Source: JAGWRI01 sp035700805 (GTDB lineage: Bacteria; Gemmatimonadota; Gemmatimonadetes; Gemmatimonadales; Gemmatimonadaceae). Taken from it: a stretch of DNA of 64,000 nucleotides. This document shows positions 42,573 through 52,781 of the stretch, in pieces. The notes beneath the pieces were generated by a model that saw only the letters and a program-made list of their open reading frames with translations, was not told the origin of the DNA and ran no database searches. The translations under genes and the position numbers were made by a program. Position 1 is the stretch's first letter. Each line of letters begins with the position of its first letter. The stretch spans positions 77,543-141,542 of the forward strand of contig DASSOG010000043.1 of assembly GCA_035700805.1 (NCBI GenBank). Reading direction: 5' to 3'.

Positions 42573-42579
42573 CGCAGCC

Positions 42580-42756
42580 ATGAAAGAATATCAAGCGGTA
42601 ATTGTACGCCTGACCCGGCACGTGCGGGACGACGAAGACACACTGACGGACCTCCTGAACGAACGAAGCCGATCAGGGTGGGAACCGGCGCTGGTTACCC
42701 AGGACACCGAGCGCCTGACCGTGATATTTCAGCGCCCGGGCGATCCGGAATCCTGA
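42580..42756 (+). CDS. small DUF4177-like protein
   Basis: A 58-residue protein: KEYQAVIVRLTRHVRDDEDTL, then helix LTDLLNERSRSGWEPALVTQD and strand ERLTVIFQRP. The pattern of an opening strand, a helix with N-x-x-x-x-x-GWE and a closing F-x-R strand is that of DUF4177, function unknown. Its last 28 bases overlap the end of idi on the other strand. ATG at 42580. Confidence 0.7.
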   Translation: MKEYQAVIVRLTRHVRDDEDTLTDLLNERSRSGWEPALVTQDTERLTVIFQRPGDPES

Positions 42757-43302
42757 CGAGGCAGCCGGTGGCCGAACTCCCCGCGAAGCCGTTGCCACTC
42801 GAGCTTCAGCCACGGCGTGAAGCGGTCGGGATCTGCCGCGATTTCGCGGTCCAGGGCGTCCGGGGCGATGTAGCGCCACGCAGCGACCTCGGTGGCGTTG
42901 GTGTGAACGGGGTCGCTGGACGTGCCGAGATACACCCAGCACAGCTCGAACTCCGACCCCGCCTGCCCGTATTCCGCATGATACTGAAATTTGAATACAT
43001 ACTCCAGCGGGCACGTAACCCCGAGCTCCTCCTTCAGCCGTCGCTGGGTGGCTGTCTGCATGTCCTCGCCCTGACGGGGGTGGCTGCAGCAACTGTTGGC
43101 CCAGTACCCTGGCCACAGCGGCTTACCCGGGGCGCGTTGCTGCAGCAGCAACTCCCCTGCGGGGTTGAAAAGGAACAGGGAAAACGCACGATGCAAGACG
43201 CCCTGCCCCGCATGGGCCTCGGCCTTGCTGACGTGGCCAACTTCACGATCGTCGGGATCCACCAGGATCAATTGTTCGGAATTGAACGAGACGACCTGGT
43301 GA

Positions 43303-43319
<17 letters not shown>
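42729..43319 (-). CDS. idi: isopentenyl-diphosphate delta-isomerase, type I
   Basis: A 196-residue NUDIX-fold enzyme that interconverts IPP and DMAPP. LHRAFSLFLFNPAGELLLQQRA, then YWANSCCSHPRQGE (catalytic Cys and metal-binding His), a NUDIX-like ATQRRLKEELGV, and the catalytic Glu in FELCWVYLG. TTG at 43319 has GGAGG seven bases upstream and overlaps the end of the HMG-CoA-reductase/mevalonate-kinase gene by 17 bases; an ATG at 43361 would overlap by 59. Last gene of the mevalonate operon, where it is needed because that route yields IPP only. Confidence 0.94.
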
Positions 43320-45570
<2,251 letters not shown>

Positions 45571-45594
45571 CCTGATTCTTCTGATTCCTCTGGT

Positions 45595-46617
45595 TCAATG
45601 AATGCTATGTGTTTCCAGGCCGTGCGCTGCCATTTCGAGATCAACCGCGGGATAGCCGGAGTTGGCTGCCCGCACGCTGAAGGCCCGCAGGAGCCCTGGA
45701 TCCGTGGCGAAGGCGACGCCAACATCACCGCTGCCTGCGCCGCAGCTCTTGTATGTCACCCCGCAGCTCGCGGCGATGCTCCCCAATTCACGATGTTCCC
45801 GGCTCGCGATGTCCAGGCCGCTTGCCGTGCCAAGGGATGACAGCGCGTCCCGATATTCCCCGATACTCTGCAGAAACTCACCGGCACTGTTCCGTGCACA
45901 CGCCGCAACACCACGAGACGCACACGCCGCAAGTTCCTGCATGTGGTGGGCGTAGGCGCCGGGTTCGCGCAGGCGCCAGACTTCCATGGCAGCCAGCATG
46001 GTACCGGTGGAGGCGGAGCGACCGCTGAATACGCAGCACCAGTGGACGCCATGAGGGAGTGTGGCCGGCGCCGCCAACGGACCCTGGTCGACCACCTGGT
46101 AGCGAACGAGGCCGCCCAGCAGCGCGGCCGCGGCATCAATGCCGCTGCCACGGCCGCGTTGAGACGCGCAGTGAGCGGCTACGCACTCGCTGAGCGTGGG
46201 CGGTTCGCGCTCGGCAAGCCGATGCCATGCGCCGAGGAGTGCCACCGTGAGGGCCGCGTTGGAACCCAGGCCCAACTTGACGCGCTCGCCGTGGTGTTCC
46301 AGGAAAAACTGATCACTGTCCAGCTCCGCGCGGCTGGCCGGCACGCGTGCCATGTGGGCGAGGTGTTCCAGCAGGGTTGCGATCCATTCCAGTTTCGGTG
46401 GTACGACGCTGCCCGGACTGTCTAATGAGGAGTCCGGCGCCATGTGTGCGGCAAGGCCGAGTGTGGGTGACACAACTTCCCATGCGCCATCGGCGCTCGG
46501 CTGGAGCCGCACGCGGGCCTGTCGATTCACGGCCAGCACCAGAGCTGGCGCGCCCTCCAGCACCGCATACTCGCCCAGCAGCACCAGCTTACCTGGGGCG
46601 CGGGCCTCCACATGCAT
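45595..46617 (-). CDS. phosphomevalonate kinase (GHMP)
   Basis: A 340-residue GHMP kinase in the position of phosphomevalonate kinase. EARAPGKLVLLGEYAVLEG is motif 1; the ATP loop reads KLGLGSNAALTVALLG, with Asn where most members have the second Ser of GLGSSAA; GRGSGIDAAAALLGG and CGAGSGDVGVAFATD follow. The ATG at 46617 shares one base with the mvaD stop (TGATG), so the long frame to 46890 is rejected. It makes mevalonate-5-diphosphate for MvaD. Substrate is inferred from operon position, since the mevalonate kinase is already in the fused gene. Confidence 0.88.
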   Translation of the reverse strand: MHVEARAPGKLVLLGEYAVLEGAPALVLAVNRQARVRLQPSADGAWEVVSPTLGLAAHMAPDSSLDSPGSVVPPKLEWIATLLEHLAHMARVPASRAELDSDQFFLEHHGERVKLGLGSNAALTVALLGAWHRLAEREPPTLSECVAAHCASQRGRGSGIDAAAALLGGLVRYQVVDQGPLAAPATLPHGVHWCCVFSGRSASTGTMLAAMEVWRLREPGAYAHHMQELAACASRGVAACARNSAGEFLQSIGEYRDALSSLGTASGLDIASREHRELGSIAASCGVTYKSCGAGSGDVGVAFATDPGLLRAFSVRAANSGYPAVDLEMAAHGLETHSIH

Positions 46618-47615
46618 CAGCGGATATCCTCGATGACGCGCGCCCCCGGGCCCAGGTTGCTTGTCAGCAACTCCTGTACTTGCGGCACGGTGCGCAGCGC
46701 GTCGGCCACCACGGCGGCGTGACCAGGCAGGCAGACCGCTGCTACCTGGGGTCCCGCGTCGATGGTGAAGAATACCCCAATGCCACTGTTGCGCATTGCC
46801 CGGATGCGATGGATGCATTCGATGGTGGCGGCATTCCAGTAGATGAGCCCGGGCCTGGACGACAGCATCACGCCGTGCATGGCCAGGCAACTGGCCTCAC
46901 TCACATCAGCCAGCTTGCCAAAATCGCATTCCTGAACGGCTGCGCGCGCGTCCGCGAGCCCGGTGGCATTCGCCGCGACCCACGCCTGGTAGAACGGCGA
47001 CGTGCGCCTGGAGATTTCCATTCCAGCGCTGGAGCCAACGGATTTTTCCGTGGGATCCGTGAGGGCAATGACGACCTCAAGCGGCCACTCGGCAGCGTCC
47101 AGCAAGGGAGAGGCAACCGCGTCTTCGCCGGTGTCATCAGTACCGGCGGCCATTTCCACGAAGCCCCCGAAGATGGATCGAGCAGCGGATCCCGATCCCC
47201 GCCGGGCCAGGCACGAGAGATCCCGGGCCGTGAGTGGCAGGCCGAGGGCATGGCTGGCTGCGACGGCGAGCGCGGCAAATCCGGAAGCCGACGAGGCCAG
47301 GCCGGCACCCGTTGGAAAGTTGTTGGATGAGCGGACGCGCGCATGTGTGGAGGTGTACGCGCGTGTACGCACCAGATCGAGAAATCTGCTGATGCGACCT
47401 GACGGGTCAACGTGGTGCGCGCCATTCAGCACGATGTCGTCCGCGTCGAGCGTGTTGTCGAACTGTACCGTCGTGCGGGTGTGCAGCGCTCCCAACGTGA
47501 TGGACAGCGAACCCGTCGCGGGCAGGTTCAGCTCGCGATTGCGCTTTCCCCAGTACTTGATCAGTGCAAGGTTGGGATGAGCCTGCGCATGTGCGGACCC
47601 AGAAGTGGGTGTCAT
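46617..47615 (-). CDS. mvaD: diphosphomevalonate decarboxylase
   Basis: A 332-residue GHMP enzyme that makes isopentenyl diphosphate with ATP. AHPNLALIKYWGKRNRELNLPATGSLSITL is the family start; SSNNFPTGAGLASSASGFAALAVA is the ATP/substrate loop; RRGSGSAARSIFGGFVEM, TDPTEKSVGSSAGM and FFTIDAGPQVAAVCL are all typical, including the catalytic Asp in TIDAGP. ATG at 47615 is preceded by TAGCTT seven bases upstream with no ribosome-binding site. First gene of the operon mvaD, PMK, HMGR-MVK, idi. HMG-CoA synthase is not in the window. Confidence 0.95.
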   Translation of the reverse strand: MTPTSGSAHAQAHPNLALIKYWGKRNRELNLPATGSLSITLGALHTRTTVQFDNTLDADDIVLNGAHHVDPSGRISRFLDLVRTRAYTSTHARVRSSNNFPTGAGLASSASGFAALAVAASHALGLPLTARDLSCLARRGSGSAARSIFGGFVEMAAGTDDTGEDAVASPLLDAAEWPLEVVIALTDPTEKSVGSSAGMEISRRTSPFYQAWVAANATGLADARAAVQECDFGKLADVSEASCLAMHGVMLSSRPGLIYWNAATIECIHRIRAMRNSGIGVFFTIDAGPQVAAVCLPGHAAVVADALRTVPQVQELLTSNLGPGARVIEDIR

Positions 47616-47622
47616 ACGTAGA

Positions 47623-47628
47623 AAGCTA
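47623..47628 (-). promoter_or_regulatory. -10-like hexamer seven bases before the mvaD ATG
   Basis: On the minus strand TAGCTT (47628-47623) is followed by TCTACGT and the ATG at 47615. The operon mRNA would be leaderless or nearly so. The 262-base gap to the divergent M16 gene must also hold that gene's promoter; I see no other clear element in it. Confidence 0.35.
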
Positions 47629-47877
47629 CCGCAGGGCCCGGATCCAAAGTGGGCATTCCGGTGGTCATGAACGCTCGATGCAGGCGGGCCGGAAATCCCC
47701 GGTGACGGCAGGCGGCAATGTACTTTTCACGCGGGCGGCGCGGTGGCTAGCTTGTCGCGCAGGGTCCGTCGCTATTTGGTAGCGGATCAATACTATTTGA
47801 ACACTACAAACTGCTGAGCGTCGCGACACCGACGGCCCGGTGCTCCTGACGCGGCAACCAGACCCTGAGAACCCGGC

Positions 47878-49176
47878 ATGCGGATTCCGATTGAAACGTT
47901 TGTGCTCACCAATGGGCTGCGGGTGATCCTGTCGGAAGACCACACCGCGCCCATTGTCGGGGTGAACCTGGTCTATCACGTGGGGTCGGCCAACGAACGC
48001 GCGGGTCGCACGGGCTTTGCCCACCTGTTCGAGCACATGCTGTTCCAGGGGTCCGCGGATGTGGCGGCCAACGAACATTTCGAGTTGATCCAGCGAGCCG
48101 GCGGGACGCTGAACGGGTCCACCTGGCTGGATCGCACCACGTACTGGAATGTGGTGCCGTCAAACCACTGCGAGCTGGTCCTGTGGCTTGAAGCCAACCG
48201 CATGGGTCAGTTGCTGGCCGCGATGACGCAGGAGAAACTGGACACGCAGCGTGCCGTGGTGAAGAACGAGCGCCGCTGGTCCGTGGACAACCAGCCGTAC
48301 GGCACGTCGCTGGAACGGCTGCAGGCCGCCTGCTTTCCGCCGGATCATCCATTTCACCATTCCCTGATCGGGTCCATGGACGATCTCTCCCAGGCGAGCC
48401 TGGAGGATATCGCGCAGTTCTTCCGCGTGTACTACACACCGGCCAACGCCGTACTCTCCATCGCGGGGGACTTTGACCAGCAGCAGGTTCGTGGGTGGGT
48501 CGAAAGTCAGTTCGGCGGCATTTCCGCCGGTGCCGGTTCACCCGCTCGCCCCGACACGACGGTAGCCCAACGATTCGGCGGGTGGCAGCGGGAGGTGGTG
48601 GAAGACGACGTAGCGCTGGCGCGACTGTTCCTGGCATTTCGCACGCCGGTGTTCGGCGATGAGGCCTACTACGCAGCCAGCGTCTGCGGCGCCATCCTGG
48701 GTCTGCGCAACGGCAGCCGGTTGCACAAGCACCTGGTGCGGCGACGGGAAATTGCCGCGGCGGTCTCGGCGTACACCTTCGACCTGCCGGAAGGGAGTGA
48801 CATCCTGCTGCTCGACGTCACGGCGCGACCAGGAACCACGGGCGAAGCACTGGAGACTGCCGTGGTAGAGGAGGTGGACATGTTGCGACGAGAAGGTGTG
48901 ACTGCCGAGGAAGTGGCGCGGGCGCAGGCCTTGATCGAGACGGAGCTCGTACGCGCGCTGCAGTCCATGGGAGACCGGGCCGAACAGCTCTCGCTGTTTG
49001 CGGCGTACCTTGGAGACCCTGCCTTGGTCAATGAGCAATTGTCCCGCTATCGCGCGGTTACTCCCGACAGGGTCAATGCCATCATCGCGGACCGGCTGGG
49101 GCCCGACAACCGCCTGACGCTGCTGTATGTCCCCAGGCGCGAGGCGGCTGACGAAATGCAAGGGAGTGCGGCATGA
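47878..49176 (+). CDS. M16-family zinc peptidase
   Basis: A 432-residue insulinase-family metallopeptidase. The zinc motif is HLFEH within RTGFAHLFEHMLFQG; the partner Glu lies in the KNERRWSVDNQPYG helix. IETFVLTNGLRVILSEDHTAPIVGVNLVYHVGS is the family start. No signal peptide is visible, unlike the pair at 12-15 kb, so it is probably cytoplasmic. Its TGA overlaps the next ATG by four bases; the downstream gene is a second M16 subunit without zinc residues. An uncharacterised pair, likely peptide-degrading. Confidence 0.92.
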   Translation: MRIPIETFVLTNGLRVILSEDHTAPIVGVNLVYHVGSANERAGRTGFAHLFEHMLFQGSADVAANEHFELIQRAGGTLNGSTWLDRTTYWNVVPSNHCELVLWLEANRMGQLLAAMTQEKLDTQRAVVKNERRWSVDNQPYGTSLERLQAACFPPDHPFHHSLIGSMDDLSQASLEDIAQFFRVYYTPANAVLSIAGDFDQQQVRGWVESQFGGISAGAGSPARPDTTVAQRFGGWQREVVEDDVALARLFLAFRTPVFGDEAYYAASVCGAILGLRNGSRLHKHLVRRREIAAAVSAYTFDLPEGSDILLLDVTARPGTTGEALETAVVEEVDMLRREGVTAEEVARAQALIETELVRALQSMGDRAEQLSLFAAYLGDPALVNEQLSRYRAVTPDRVNAIIADRLGPDNRLTLLYVPRREAADEMQGSAA

Positions 49177-50552
49177 GCGCCCAACGGATGTCGAACCGCC
49201 CTGCCCCAACCGCCCCGCGTGCCTACAGCTTTCCCGCTTTCACGCGCCATGCGATGGCAAATGGTGTGAGCCTTGTCTTCGCGCCGGTCACCAAGCTGCC
49301 GCTCGTATCGATGGTCGTCCTGGTGGACGCTGGCGCGGCTCTCGACCAACCGGGCCACGACGGCCTGGCCGCACTGACGGGTTCGCTGTTGTTGGAAGGA
49401 ACGATGACGCGCGACGGCGCCGCGCTGGCCGACGCCTTTGAGCAGCTGGGAGCCACAGTGGACGTGGTGGTTGGGTGGGATTCCGCCATCGTCCAATTGA
49501 CCGTGCTCAAGCACCACGCAGATGCCGCCATGCAACTCCTGGGCGAGGTGGTGCGCACCCCCGGCTTCCGGGAGCAGGATGTCGCACGACTACGGGCTGA
49601 ACGCCTGGCCGAGCGGTTGCAGGTGCGCACCGAACCACGCGAGCTGGCTGAGGAGTCCTTCGCCCGGTTCCTCTATGCTCCGCGTTCGCGGTACGCCCTG
49701 CCCGAGGGCGGAGGCACCGCCTCGGTGGAGGCGATGACCGCTGACGACATCCGCAAGTTCCATCGCGCGTGGTACGGGCCGGGCCGAACGACGGTGATCA
49801 TCGTTGGCGACGTGTCGCCGGATCACGCGGCGTCGCTGGCGCAGCGGGGCTTCGGTGATTGGGTTGCCGCCACCGTCGTCCCACCGGGCCTGGACGACAG
49901 CGCGCAGCCAGGCGGCCGGCGCATTCAGGTGGTAAACAAGGCCGGCGCCCCGCAAACCGAACTGCGCATCGGTCATCGGGGAGTACCACGCGCGCATCCG
50001 GATTACTTCAAGCTGGTGGTGATGAATGCGGCGCTGGGCGGGCTGTTCTCGTCGCGCATTAACCTCAACCTGCGCGAACGCCACGGGTATACCTACGGCG
50101 CGCACTCGTTTTTCGACTGGCGACGTGGTCACGGTCCATTTGCAGTCTCGACCGCGGTTGAGAGCACGGTGACCGCGGCGGCAACGCGTGAAATCCTGAC
50201 GGAGATTGAACGCATCAGGGACAGCGCCATCACGGTGGACGAACTGTCACTCGTGACCAGCTACCTGGCTGGGGTTTTCCCCATCCGGTATGAGACAACG
50301 GCTGCTATCGCTGGCGCACTCTCCGCGCTCGTCACCTACGATTACCCGGCGGACTACTTCGACACCTACCGGGAGCAAGTCTCCGCGGTCTCAAGGGACG
50401 ATGTGCTCGACGTGGCACGACGACACCTGCGCCCGGACCAACTGCTCATCCTGGCTGCGGGCGATGGGGCGACGATCGAGGCTCCGCTGCGGGATCTCGG
50501 GGTGGGCGACGTGACCACGACCACTGCCGATGATGAGGAGGGCGCCGTATGA
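49173..50552 (+). CDS. M16-family peptidase subunit without zinc motif
   Basis: A 459-residue partner of the preceding gene. The zinc-motif site reads GHDGLAALTGSLLLEG, so it cannot bind zinc in the usual way. The substrate-contact segment INLNLRERHGYTYGAHSFFDWRRG keeps the Arg and Tyr pattern seen in the non-catalytic subunits of bacterial M16B heterodimers. No signal peptide. ATG overlaps the upstream stop by four bases, and its own stop overlaps the NUDIX start in the same way, so three genes are coupled. Confidence 0.92.
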   Translation: MSAQRMSNRPAPTAPRAYSFPAFTRHAMANGVSLVFAPVTKLPLVSMVVLVDAGAALDQPGHDGLAALTGSLLLEGTMTRDGAALADAFEQLGATVDVVVGWDSAIVQLTVLKHHADAAMQLLGEVVRTPGFREQDVARLRAERLAERLQVRTEPRELAEESFARFLYAPRSRYALPEGGGTASVEAMTADDIRKFHRAWYGPGRTTVIIVGDVSPDHAASLAQRGFGDWVAATVVPPGLDDSAQPGGRRIQVVNKAGAPQTELRIGHRGVPRAHPDYFKLVVMNAALGGLFSSRINLNLRERHGYTYGAHSFFDWRRGHGPFAVSTAVESTVTAAATREILTEIERIRDSAITVDELSLVTSYLAGVFPIRYETTAAIAGALSALVTYDYPADYFDTYREQVSAVSRDDVLDVARRHLRPDQLLILAAGDGATIEAPLRDLGVGDVTTTTADDEEGAV

Positions 50553-51133
50553 CGCGCGCTGCCGTCCCAGGACAACCGGGTCAGGTTTCCAGCCAGCGCA
50601 TCCACACGGGTCGGGTGATCAACCTGGATGTGGATACGGTCCGCTTTCCCGACGGCTCCACCGGCGAGCTGGAGATCATTCGACATCCCGGGGCGAGCGC
50701 AATAGTTGCGCTGGCGGGCGATGCGACCGTCAGCGACCCCGAGCTGGTGCTCATCCGCCAGTATCGGTACGCAGCCAGCGGGTTCATATATGAGATTCCT
50801 GCTGGACGCCTGAACCCAGGGGAGTCTCCCGGCGACTGCGCCGCCCGGGAGCTTGCCGAGGAGACCGGCTACCACGCGGATCACCTGGCGCACCTGTTCA
50901 CGATGTTCACGACACCCGGGTTCACCGACGAGCAGATTCACGTGTTCCTCGCGACGGACCTGCACGAGGGAGCCACGGCCCGGGAAGCGGACGAGTTCAT
51001 GAGCGTGGAACGGCTGCCCCTCAGTCGCGCGCTGGCGCTGATCCGGTCGGGAGAGATCAGCGACGCGAAGACCGCGCTGGCCATCCTGCACGCATCCAGG
51101 TTCGGCCTGGCCCCAGAGTCGAACCGGCTATAA
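50549..51133 (+). CDS. NUDIX hydrolase, ADP-ribose pyrophosphatase type
   Basis: A 194-residue enzyme likely hydrolysing ADP-ribose or similar nucleotide sugars. The NUDIX box is intact from GRLNPGE through AARELAEETGY. IRQYRYAASGFIYEIPAGRL before it and the FTMFTTPGFTDEQIHVFLA after it are the ADPRase pattern, with Pro about 15 residues past the box. ATG at 50549 overlaps the M16 stop (ATGA). The stop TAA lies in a TATAATGGC word that could serve the next gene. Confidence 0.92.
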   Translation: MTRAAVPGQPGQVSSQRIHTGRVINLDVDTVRFPDGSTGELEIIRHPGASAIVALAGDATVSDPELVLIRQYRYAASGFIYEIPAGRLNPGESPGDCAARELAEETGYHADHLAHLFTMFTTPGFTDEQIHVFLATDLHEGATAREADEFMSVERLPLSRALALIRSGEISDAKTALAILHASRFGLAPESNRL

Positions 51134-51394
51134 TGGCATTAAGAGGTTACCGAGAGAGATCCGGGTGTGTTCCAACGGACGCATTCCGACGTCGTAAACG
51201 TCCTTAAATGGGGACGTAGCTCAGGGGCATCTGCTCGTGCCGTTATCCGTAACATATTGTCAGTAAACGTGTTGCCACATTGTATGCCAATTGGCCTACA
51301 GTGGCACAGGATCTGCGTTGTTAACGGGCAAAGGGAAGGTTGCGTCGGCCCAATGGGACCAACGTGAACCGCCTCGGTGAACAGGAGGAGTTCC

Positions 51395-52030
51395 ATGACA
51401 GCACCCGCCCGCAAGCAGATGCCACTCCCGGTCCAGAACAGCCGCGAGGCGTGGCAGGCCGCCGATGACACAGTGGTGGTGCGTGCCTTTCTGGGTGGCG
51501 AGGCCCGCGCGTTCGACGAGCTGGTCCAGCGCTACCAGACTCGGCTCCTGAACTTCGTGTATCGCACGATCGGGGATCGGGAGCGCGCGGAGGATCTGGT
51601 GCAGGAAGTCTTTATCAGGGTGTACCGGCACATCCACCGGTTTGACACCACGAAGAAGTTCTCCACCTGGATCTACACGATCGCGTCGAACCTGGCGAAG
51701 AACGAACTCCGCAACCGTTCGCGCAATCCGCTGGTCCTGTTCCAGGCCATGGCCAGCACGCACACCGACGACGACCGGCCGCTGCAATTTGAGGACTACA
51801 CCACCCGGCCGGATGACATGTACCAGAAGCGACACCTCCGGGAGCTGGTGGAAGAGACCGTGGCGCAACTTCCGGAACATCACCGGCAGGTGTTCGTGCT
51901 ACGCGAGATCGAGGGCAAGTCGTACGAGGAGATTGCGGACATCACCCATTGCAACCTTGGGACGGTGAAGTCGCGCCTGAACCGCGCCCGCACGGCTTTT
52001 GCGGCCATCATCGAGCCGTGGGTGGCGTAG
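51395..52030 (+). CDS. RNA polymerase ECF sigma factor
   Basis: A 211-residue sigma-70-family factor with only regions 2 and 4. Region 2: FDELVQRYQTRLLNFVYRTI, AEDLVQEVFIRVYRHIHRF, FSTWIYTIASNLAKNELR. Region 4: LPEHHRQVFVLREIEGKSYEEIADI, then NLGTVKSRLNRARTAF. ATG at 51395 follows AGGAGGAG. The 261-base upstream gap contains TATAAT at 51129-51134 as a possible promoter and a 15-base tRNA-like word. A zinc-finger membrane protein 123 bases downstream is the likely anti-sigma factor. Confidence 0.94.
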   Translation: MTAPARKQMPLPVQNSREAWQAADDTVVVRAFLGGEARAFDELVQRYQTRLLNFVYRTIGDRERAEDLVQEVFIRVYRHIHRFDTTKKFSTWIYTIASNLAKNELRNRSRNPLVLFQAMASTHTDDDRPLQFEDYTTRPDDMYQKRHLRELVEETVAQLPEHHRQVFVLREIEGKSYEEIADITHCNLGTVKSRLNRARTAFAAIIEPWVA

Positions 52031-52091
52031 GCTCAACCTCCTGACGGCGCAGTCTGAGAGGGTTCGGCGGAGGGTGCAGCCAGATCGCGGA

Positions 52092-52112
52092 ACCCGCCCC
52101 TGAGGGGCGGGT
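52092..52112 (+). terminator. GC hairpin between sigma and anti-sigma genes
   Basis: A nine-bp stem ACCCGCCCC/GGGGCGGGT with a TGA loop. No U-run follows (ATCTGGGT), so it may slow or attenuate rather than end transcription, setting the ratio of sigma to anti-sigma message. Confidence 0.5.
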
Positions 52113-52153
52113 ATCTGGGTCAGGTCGCACCTTTCACCGCACCCCGGATATTC

Positions 52154-52723
52154 ATGCACTGCCGCCGCTTTCGCCTGCTCCACCTCCCGTTCATTGACGG
52201 CAGACTTTCCGCCACGCAGACGGCCGCGATGTGGGAGCATCTGGACGCATGTGACCGGTGTGGTCGGCTGGACGCGTCGGTTCGTCGAAGCCTGCTCCTG
52301 GCCCGCAACCTGCCGAGGGTCGTGGTTTCAGCCAGCTTCAATGCCCGGTTGAGTGCCCGGTTGCGTGAGACCGTGATGGAACCGCCGCGCTTGCTGCAGG
52401 CTCGTGTAGCGGGAGCGCTCCGGTATGGTGCGACGGCCGCCGTGATCGCTGCCGGCTTTGCCACGATGTGGGCATACCGGCCGCCCCTCATGGCCGCGCA
52501 TCCCTCCGATGCAGGTTCAAAAGCCAAGCTGGTGGCTCACACAGCGGCCACCTCCGCACGTCCGCAAAACGTGACGCCCAGGACCCTGCCGGAAGTCCAT
52601 GTATCAGCACAGTTCGCCGCCGGCCTGGTGACCGGGGTGGCGGTATGGCCCGGTGTGTTGATGGCTGATCGGACGGCGCGTCAGGTGGCCACCGCGGAGA
52701 CGGTGCCGGGCACCGCGCCGTAG
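52154..52723 (+). CDS. putative anti-sigma factor with zf-HC2-like N-terminus
   Basis: A 189-residue membrane protein. The N-terminal part MHCRRFRLLHLPFIDGRLS and HLDACDRCGRLDASVRRS fits the zinc-binding anti-sigma pattern (H/C, then H-x3-C-x2-C). One transmembrane segment about 95-113 (YGATAAVIAAGFATMWAY) is followed by a periplasmic tail rich in Ala/Thr/Pro. Position right after the ECF sigma factor supports the role. ATG at 52154 has no clear ribosome-binding site, and the hairpin at 52092-52112 lies in its leader. Signal and protease unknown. Confidence 0.75.
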   Translation: MHCRRFRLLHLPFIDGRLSATQTAAMWEHLDACDRCGRLDASVRRSLLLARNLPRVVVSASFNARLSARLRETVMEPPRLLQARVAGALRYGATAAVIAAGFATMWAYRPPLMAAHPSDAGSKAKLVAHTAATSARPQNVTPRTLPEVHVSAQFAAGLVTGVAVWPGVLMADRTARQVATAETVPGTAP

Positions 52724-52769
52724 GGCGAGGGCCACGCGGCGGACGGCGGCCAAGGCCGTCCTGACGCCG

Positions 52770-52775
52770 TATATT
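52770..52775 (+). promoter_or_regulatory. -10-like hexamer six bases before the holA ATG
   Basis: TATATT, then CCCGGC, then ATG at 52782. A transcript starting at the usual distance would begin at the start codon. No ribosome-binding site is present. Confidence 0.4.
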
Positions 52776-52781
52776 CCCGGC

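Noticed and set aside
46618..46890. Longer phosphomevalonate-kinase frame
   Set aside because: It would lie wholly inside mvaD; the ATG at 46617 overlaps the mvaD stop and begins at GHMP motif 1.
51210..51290. Possible tRNA gene before the sigma factor
   Set aside because: Only the first 15 bases look like a tRNA; no anticodon stem, TPsiC loop or matching 3' acceptor strand.
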